A stretch of 64,000 bases of DNA, taken from contig AOLX01000030.1 in the NCBI GenBank assembly GCA_000336895.1, forward strand, positions 62,001 through 126,000. Reading direction: 5' to 3'. Position numbers and translations under genes: made by a program. This DNA is from Haloarcula argentinensis DSM 12282. Lineage in GTDB: Archaea; Halobacteriota; Halobacteria; Halobacteriales; Haloarculaceae. The notes under the pieces are model-generated. The model had not been told where the DNA came from. It ran no database searches and saw only the letters and a list, made by a program, of their open reading frames with translations. Positions 58,920-64,000 of the stretch are shown here, piece by piece (positions within the stretch are counted from its first letter, which is position 1; each line of letters opens with the position of its first letter).

Positions 58920-60221
58920 TCATACTAATTGGATGCTGATAACCACGCCACCGATTCCGATCAGCGACAGGTAGAGTGACTTTCGCACCACCGGCGCTAG
59001 CAGTGAGCGGTTGATACTCGTTGCAAACCCGATTTTCACGAGGATACTGGAGAGCGTCCCGGCCAGCACACCCTGCGCCGCTACTGCCGGCGATATTTGA
59101 CCAGTCGACGTCAGCGTTACTGCGGTCGTTGTCGTCGTGCCGCTCGATACGATTCCGCTGAGGAAGCTCGTAATCAGGAAGCCGGCTGTTCCGAATATGC
59201 GCTGTGCTCCGGCGGTGAGAACCAAGACCGTGAGGAAGAGCAGTCCGAATTTCAGCGCGTTCGCGCTGCTAAACGGCGAGTCGAAATCCAGTTCCAGATC
59301 GCCCTCCCAGTCGCTATCGTAATATGCGAGTCCGACGCCACTAATGGCGATCAGGCCCAGTGGGAGTCCAACACTGACAGCCGACTCGGGGACGAATGCA
59401 ACGATGATCGCCAAATTACGGACCGCCATCGCCGCATCAGCGATCAGTATCGTTCCCACTGCGAGCTCTGTGATGCCAGTGTTGTTCTTTGCACGGCCCG
59501 CGATTTCGCCGATTACGGCGGTAGAGTTCACTAGCCCACCGAAGAAGCCAGTTACAGCGATCCCCTTGCTGCCGTATCGCTGCATCACGATATAGTTGAC
59601 AAACCCGATCCCACTGACTGCAATCACGAGCATCCAGACCAGTTTCGGATCAATCGCATCCCATGGTCCGTACGTTCCGCCGGGCAGGAGCGGATACACG
59701 ACAAACGAGATGATCGCAAACTCACCTGCGCTGCGTACTTCTTCTCGCGATAGCTGGTGTGCAAACTCATGTAGCTCCCTTCGAAGGACTAGCAGGAACG
59801 ACGACGTGATGCCAATAATGACGCCGATCAGAACATGATTGGCTCCAACCAGTATGCCGACCGCGTACGCGACAAGCAGTGAAGTTGAAGTTGTCAGGGA
59901 CAGGCCGAACTCCGACTCACCGTCGTCACTGGTCCACTGTGCGACAATTCCCCGGATCCCGAGCAACCCCCCTTGCACGAGTACCAATGCCCCTCCCGAC
60001 GCAAGCAGGATCGTCTCGTTGAGCGACATTGCGGCAGCGCCGACCAGGCTGGTCAACGTAAACGTACGGATTCCCGCAGACTTGTTGGCCCACTCCCGTT
60101 CGAGCCCGAGCAGCATACCCAGTGCACCTGCTATAAAAAGGTGGAGTATCTCAGTATCGACAGTTATCCCCTCTATACCTCCGAAAACAGCCGTATTCGC
60201 GATTGCACTCATTACAGTCAT
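58920..60221 (-). CDS. MgtC/SapB-DUF4010 family membrane protein
   Basis: 433 aa with about 12 hydrophobic segments. The N-terminal third is MgtC-like (HLFIAGALGMLLGLEREWANKSAGIRTFTLTSLVGAAAMSL), the rest the DUF4010 region (GFFGGLVNSTAVIGEIAGRAKNN; ITSFLSGIVSSGTTTTTAVTL). The family is linked to magnesium or phosphate stress but its activity is unsettled. Its position between phosphorus-scavenging genes hints at a low-phosphate role. An AT-rich TATA region (60249-60262) lies about 30 bp before the start. Confidence 0.85.
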   Translation of the reverse strand: MTVMSAIANTAVFGGIEGITVDTEILHLFIAGALGMLLGLEREWANKSAGIRTFTLTSLVGAAAMSLNETILLASGGALVLVQGGLLGIRGIVAQWTSDDGESEFGLSLTTSTSLLVAYAVGILVGANHVLIGVIIGITSSFLLVLRRELHEFAHQLSREEVRSAGEFAIISFVVYPLLPGGTYGPWDAIDPKLVWMLVIAVSGIGFVNYIVMQRYGSKGIAVTGFFGGLVNSTAVIGEIAGRAKNNTGITELAVGTILIADAAMAVRNLAIIVAFVPESAVSVGLPLGLIAISGVGLAYYDSDWEGDLELDFDSPFSSANALKFGLLFLTVLVLTAGAQRIFGTAGFLITSFLSGIVSSGTTTTTAVTLTSTGQISPAVAAQGVLAGTLSSILVKIGFATSINRSLLAPVVRKSLYLSLIGIGGVVISIQLV

Positions 60222-60520
60222 CTTATGTTACAAACGGTGGTTCCGTCATTTTTATATAGTCTATATACTACTATATTCTATATGGAGACAAATATACTGA
60301 TGGGTAATAGGTGTTGGCCTTGAGGCTCGCTTGAATATTGCCGTGGCCCCTGTGGAATTCGAAGATCGCCCTCGATTACTGCTTAGTGTTCAGTATCTTT
60401 CATATGTCTAATTCTAATACTTATACTAGGTTCTATATTGAGAACGCCTGAAACTCGGTATGATGGGTTTGTAGTTTTGTCAGATTTGAACATAAATACT
60501 TTTTAACCCAGGTTTCGCAC
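60222..60520. promoter_or_regulatory. Divergent promoter region, MgtC-like / phn operon
   Basis: 299 bp, strongly AT-rich. CTATATAAAAATG on the minus strand (60250-60262) serves the MgtC-like gene. ATAAATACTTTTTAA (60492-60506) is centred about 22-26 bp before the PhnD ATG at 60521, favouring that start. No ORF seen in between. Confidence 0.45.
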
Positions 60521-61699
60521 ATGTCTGCGTCGACAATGAAACAGAACCCAGTTGACCGACGATCTGTGTTGAAAATTGGCGCTACTGCGCTTGCAGCGGG
60601 CGTTGCAGGCTGTTCTCAGGAGAGTAGCCAGAACACCGAAGCATCTGGTGGTGACAGCACTGATAGCAGTGACGGTTCCAGTAGCGGTGACGGTAGTTCC
60701 GGACAGAGTACTAACTATCCCGAGTTCGATCCGGCGAACCCGGAGTTCCCGCAGCTGATGCAGACGCTCATCGAGACAGGGTTCGAGACGGGGTCCCTGC
60801 AGGACCTGAAAAACATGAAGGAACGCGAGAAGCCTCGCTACGGTAACCCCGTCCAGGGTACTCCGGATAATCAAGACGACCTGATAGACCCGGACCGCAT
60901 CGCGTTTGCGATGACTCCGACGGAGGACCCGGCAGTCTACCGGGATACGATGCAACCGCTGATGGACAACATCGCCGAAGAGACGGGGAAATCGGTCAAG
61001 TACTTCCCCCTCAACTCGTACGCGTCCCAGATTGAGGCGATGCGATCCGAACGCCTCCACGTCGCCGGATTCTCTACTGGGCCAACGCCTTTCGCTGTGA
61101 ATCTGGCCGGTGCTGTCCCGTTCTCGCTCCAGATCTCGCAGGAGGGTGACTTCGGATATCGGCTGTGGCTCGCCACACAGGCGGATAACGACGACATCTC
61201 GTCGCTTGAGGATATCAAGGGCAAACGTGTCGCACACGCCGAACCGTCGTCTAACTCCGGAAACCTCGCTCCGCGTGCGCTGTTCTCGAACCAGGGTGTC
61301 ACTCCAGGCGAAGACTACGAAGTGAGCTATTCCGGCGGCCACGAACAGAGCATCCTCGGAGTGGCAAACGACGACTACGATGCTGCCCCTGTTTGTAGCA
61401 CCTGTGTCACGCGTGTTGCGGAGGCGGACAACATTGATCCGACGAATCTCAAAGTCGTCTGGGCCAGCAATCCGTTCCCCACGACGAGCTTCTGTTACCG
61501 CTACAATCTAAAACCAGAAATTCAGGAAGGTATCAGGGCGGCATTCCTCGATTACGACTACTCGGACACCAAGATCGCGGAGGTCTTCGGTGGTCGCGGA
61601 AAATGGACGGAGATTGATTACGCTACGACCTACGATATCATCCTCCAGATTCAGGAGAACAACGAAATCAAGTACAACACCGAGAACATCGAAGGCTAA
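60521..61699 (+). CDS. phnD: Phosphonate/phosphate-type ABC binding lipoprotein (PhnD family)
   Basis: 392 aa. Tat motif DRRSVLKIGATALAAG and lipobox VAGC, then a Ser/Asp/Gly-rich linker. The PhnD-like core follows: PDRIAFAMTPTEDPAVYRDTMQPLMDNIAEETGKSVKYFPLNSYASQIEAMRSERLHVAGFSTGP. It binds phosphonate, phosphite or related oxyanions outside the cell. First of phnD-C-E-E. The exact ligand cannot be told. Confidence 0.9.
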   Translation: MSASTMKQNPVDRRSVLKIGATALAAGVAGCSQESSQNTEASGGDSTDSSDGSSSGDGSSGQSTNYPEFDPANPEFPQLMQTLIETGFETGSLQDLKNMKEREKPRYGNPVQGTPDNQDDLIDPDRIAFAMTPTEDPAVYRDTMQPLMDNIAEETGKSVKYFPLNSYASQIEAMRSERLHVAGFSTGPTPFAVNLAGAVPFSLQISQEGDFGYRLWLATQADNDDISSLEDIKGKRVAHAEPSSNSGNLAPRALFSNQGVTPGEDYEVSYSGGHEQSILGVANDDYDAAPVCSTCVTRVAEADNIDPTNLKVVWASNPFPTTSFCYRYNLKPEIQEGIRAAFLDYDYSDTKIAEVFGGRGKWTEIDYATTYDIILQIQENNEIKYNTENIEG

Positions 61700-61714
61700 G
61701 AAGAGAACCGAATA

Positions 61715-62530
61715 ATGCTCACTGTAGATAACCTGGAAAAAACGTACGACTCCGGTGATAAAGCACTCAAAGGTGTCTCATTCGAAGTCAGTGGTAACGA
61801 GATCGTTGCGATCATCGGGCCAAGCGGGGCCGGAAAAAGCACGCTCGTTCGTAGTATCAACAGATTAACCGAGCCAACTGCCGGGCGTGTCTCGCTCGAT
61901 GATACAGAGGTGACTGGCCTAGACAAATCAGCCCTTCGCGATGTCCGTCGCGATATGGGAATGATCTTTCAGGAGTTCAATCTCGTCGAGCGCCTCACGG
62001 TGATGGAGAACATACTCTCCGGTCGCCTTGGCTATCTCAGTACGTGGAACGCATTCCGTCGGAACTTCCCACCAGAGGATATCAAGCGCGCACGGGAGAT
62101 CCTCAGTCGGGTGAATCTAGAGGGAGTCGAGAACAACCGTGCAGATGAACTCTCCGGCGGCCAGCGACAGCGGGTTGGTATCGCCCGTGCCGTCATTCAG
62201 CGGCCGAAGATCCTGCTCGCTGACGAACCGACGAGCGCGCTGGACCCCGACACCTCCCGGGAGGTCATGAGCCTTCTGACGGACATCGCTCACGAAGACG
62301 ATATCCCGATCATCATCAACATCCACGAAGTCGATCTGGCGGTCGACTACGCGGACCGGATCATCGGACTCAGTGACGGTGAGATCGTCTTTAACGGCCC
62401 ACCTGACGATCTAGATCAGGCAGCCAGAGACGAAATCTATCGCGGTGGTGAATCCATTGCGGACCGCGAAGCGCCGAGTGCAGGGAGCAGCACCGACTCT
62501 GACGACGTCATTGCTGAACGAGGTGACTAA
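61715..62530 (+). CDS. phnC: Phosphonate-type ABC ATPase (PhnC family)
   Basis: 271 aa. Walker A GPSGAGKSTLVRSINRL, Q-loop MIFQEFNLVERLTVMENIL with the PhnC-typical GRLGYLSTWNAFRRNFPPED insertion, signature LSGGQRQR, Walker B LADEPTSALDP and switch IIINIHEVDLAVDYADRIIGL. It starts 15 bp after phnD. Confidence 0.93.
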   Translation: MLTVDNLEKTYDSGDKALKGVSFEVSGNEIVAIIGPSGAGKSTLVRSINRLTEPTAGRVSLDDTEVTGLDKSALRDVRRDMGMIFQEFNLVERLTVMENILSGRLGYLSTWNAFRRNFPPEDIKRAREILSRVNLEGVENNRADELSGGQRQRVGIARAVIQRPKILLADEPTSALDPDTSREVMSLLTDIAHEDDIPIIINIHEVDLAVDYADRIIGLSDGEIVFNGPPDDLDQAARDEIYRGGESIADREAPSAGSSTDSDDVIAERGD

Positions 62531-62535
62531 TCAAT

Positions 62536-63351
62536 ATGGCTGCTGAATCTGGATCGGCCGTTGAAGGATCTTGGGAGCGGCCCACAGTCTTCTACAACAA
62601 GAAGGTCAAGTATCTCATCTACGGGCTTATCTTGTTGTTCTTCGCGTATAGCTTCTGGAACCTTCGGATCTCCCCCAGCCGCTTTGTTCGAGGGATCGGA
62701 GCCGGTGTCGAACTCGTCCAGAGTATGCTTCCACCGGCGTACACGCCCTCCCAGCGGGAACTGCTCATTCAGGGCATCGTCGAGAGTATCGTGATGACGA
62801 TTGTCGCCACGACAATCGGCATCATCGTCAGCGTGCCGGTCGCTATCATGGCTTCCAACAACCTCTCGCCGAAGCCAGTTTACTACGTCGGTCGCAGCAT
62901 CGTTGCAGTCACGCGCTCGCTCCACGAGCTCATTGTTGCGATCATTATGGTCAAAGCGGTCGGATTCGGTCCGCTCGCTGGTGTCCTTGCCCTCGCGTTC
63001 AAAACGATCGGTTTCTTCGCGAAACTCCTTGCCGAGGAGATCGAAGATATCGATCGTGGACAGATGGAGGCGATCACTGCTGTCGGCGGGACGCCCGTTC
63101 AGACGTATCTCTACGGCGTCCTCCCACAGGTCATGCCCCGGATCATCGGGCTGTCGATTTACCGGCTCGACATCAACCTCCGTCACAGCACTGTCGTCGG
63201 GATTGTCGGAGCGGGTGGTATCGGGATCACGCTGTTGAACTCCTTCGACAAGTACGACTATCAATTCAGCATGGCGATCATCGCTGTCATCGTCGCGATT
63301 GTCATGGTCGGTGAAGGTGTCAGCGCTCTCGCCCGGAGGCGGATCCAATAA
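62536..63351 (+). CDS. phnE: Phosphonate-type ABC permease (PhnE family)
   Basis: 271 aa, about six membrane segments. The conserved loop is ALAFKTIGFFAKLLAEEIEDIDRGQMEAITAVGGTPVQTYLYGVLPQVMPRIIG, followed by RLDINLRHSTVVGIVGAGGIG, both PhnE hallmarks. Its stop overlaps the start of a second PhnE. Confidence 0.92.
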   Translation: MAAESGSAVEGSWERPTVFYNKKVKYLIYGLILLFFAYSFWNLRISPSRFVRGIGAGVELVQSMLPPAYTPSQRELLIQGIVESIVMTIVATTIGIIVSVPVAIMASNNLSPKPVYYVGRSIVAVTRSLHELIVAIIMVKAVGFGPLAGVLALAFKTIGFFAKLLAEEIEDIDRGQMEAITAVGGTPVQTYLYGVLPQVMPRIIGLSIYRLDINLRHSTVVGIVGAGGIGITLLNSFDKYDYQFSMAIIAVIVAIVMVGEGVSALARRRIQ

Positions 63352-64000
63352 TGTCAAACAGTACTGACTCCTGGAGTCGGTTCGATCGCCGTGAGCGATT
63401 GCTCCGGTTCTTTGGGCTACTGGCTGGCCTTGTCATTCTCGTCGCAGCTTGGCGCGCCATGGAAGTGAATTACGGCTACGCCGTGACTGCCCCGCGTGAG
63501 CTGGCCGATCTCTTCGGTCGGATGTATCCCCCCAATGTAGGGTACTCCCGGAAGATTGTCGGGCCGCTGCTTGAGACGATCAATATCTCGATCCTCGGCA
63601 CGGCACTGGCCATCGTGATGGCGATCCCGGTCGCGTTCCTCGGTGCCAGCAACACGGCACCCAACAAGCCGGCGTACCTGCTGGGGAAGTTCATCATCTC
63701 GTTTACCCGTTCGGTCAACGTTATCATCTGGGCGCTGATCTTCGTGGTTATCTTCGGCCCTGGGGCCCTCGCTGGCGTGCTGGCGATTTCGATCAGGTCG
63801 ATCGGGTTCACTGCAAAGCTAATCGCGGAAGCCATCGAGGAGATCGACCGCGGGTCTGTCGAAGCGATCACGGCAGCTGGGGCATCGCCCGTTGATGTAC
63901 TCATCTACAGTATCGTTCCACAGATCAAGCCGGCGTTCATCAGCGTCGCGACGCTTCGATGGGATATCAACGTCAGAGCGTCGACGATCATCGGGTTCGT
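63351..64000 (+). CDS. Second PhnE-type permease, cut by the window end
   Basis: 216 codons visible, no stop before 64000. Begins MSNSTDSWSRFDRRERLLRF, overlapping the previous stop (TAATG). It has the permease loop SIRSIGFTAKLIAEAIEEIDRGSVEAITAAGASPVDVLIYSIVPQIKP and then LRWDINVRASTIIGFV, as in PhnE. Two PhnE paralogues would form the heterodimeric channel of the importer. Confidence 0.9.
   Translation, partial: MSNSTDSWSRFDRRERLLRFFGLLAGLVILVAAWRAMEVNYGYAVTAPRELADLFGRMYPPNVGYSRKIVGPLLETINISILGTALAIVMAIPVAFLGASNTAPNKPAYLLGKFIISFTRSVNVIIWALIFVVIFGPGALAGVLAISIRSIGFTAKLIAEAIEEIDRGSVEAITAAGASPVDVLIYSIVPQIKPAFISVATLRWDINVRASTIIGF

Noticed and set aside
1..64000. tRNA or rRNA genes
   Set aside because: I looked in the intergenic regions for cloverleaf-like or conserved rRNA segments and saw none; a tRNA scan would settle it.

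Overview
The window is haloarchaeal DNA (class Halobacteria; a Haloarcula-like relative would fit, but I cannot name the genus from sequence alone). The proteins are strongly acidic. Many genes look leaderless, with a TATA-like box 25-30 bp before the start codon. Exported proteins carry Tat (RR) lipoprotein signals, one secreted enzyme ends in a PGF-CTERM archaeosortase signal, and replication initiation is by Orc1/Cdc6 with origin recognition boxes. No rRNA, tRNA or CRISPR was seen. A cdc6-type origin surrounded by catabolic and transport genes and IS remnants suggests a second chromosome or megaplasmid, or an accessory-rich arm of the main chromosome.

Layout. 0-5 kb: amino-sugar genes (GH3 hexosaminidase, PIG-L deacetylase, SelA/DgaE-like PLP enzyme, CUT1 ATPase). 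4.9-6.0 kb: a gene-poor stretch with palindromes in front of an IclR regulator. 7-15 kb: a Liv-type ABC importer with a fused LivH-LivM permease, next to an exported, surface-anchored penicillin acylase. 15-25.5 kb: VOC and EthD-like proteins, a second IclR, enoyl-CoA hydratase plus 3-hydroxyacyl-CoA dehydrogenase, two thiolases, an HMG-CoA-synthase-like/DUF35 fusion, PaaK and a PaaI-type thioesterase. 26.8-33.5 kb: the rest of an aerobic phenylacetyl-CoA pathway, namely separate MaoC and aldehyde dehydrogenase proteins (together equivalent to PaaZ), paaABCD plus a detached PaaD zinc ribbon, a Bat/HTH_10 regulator and a PaaG-like isomerase. 33.5-43 kb: amidohydrolase, CitE-like lyase, methyltransferase, MaoC, biotin-dependent acyl-CoA carboxylase, acyl-CoA dehydrogenase and acyl-CoA ligase, a set resembling the leucine/isovalerate route of mycobacteria. 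43-46.7 kb: two UbiD paralogues with a small partner. 47-49 kb: orc1/cdc6 and its origin. 49-52 kb: a second thiolase/DUF35 pair, a tiny membrane protein and an Old Yellow Enzyme. 52.4-64 kb: phosphorus scavenging (Ugp-type importer, glycerophosphodiesterase, HAD phosphatase, PhnCDEE importer, cut by the window end), interrupted by an MgtC/DUF4010 membrane protein.

How the genes may work together: the acylase could release phenylacetate or similar acids outside the cell, the Liv system could import them, PaaK would activate them, and PaaABCD, PaaG, the split PaaZ and the beta-oxidation enzymes would take them to acetyl- and succinyl-CoA. This is inference from gene content.

The most striking structural signal is a pair of about 1.25-1.3 kb elements (18537-19834 and 25529-26774). 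Each is bounded by IS6-type ends and by 8-bp target duplications (one perfect, one with 7/8 match), contains only broken IS6 transposase pieces, and carries a low-GC cargo gene: a lipoprotein in one, a NUDIX hydrolase in the other. The first also holds two back-to-back perfect hairpins inserted in its transposase remnant.
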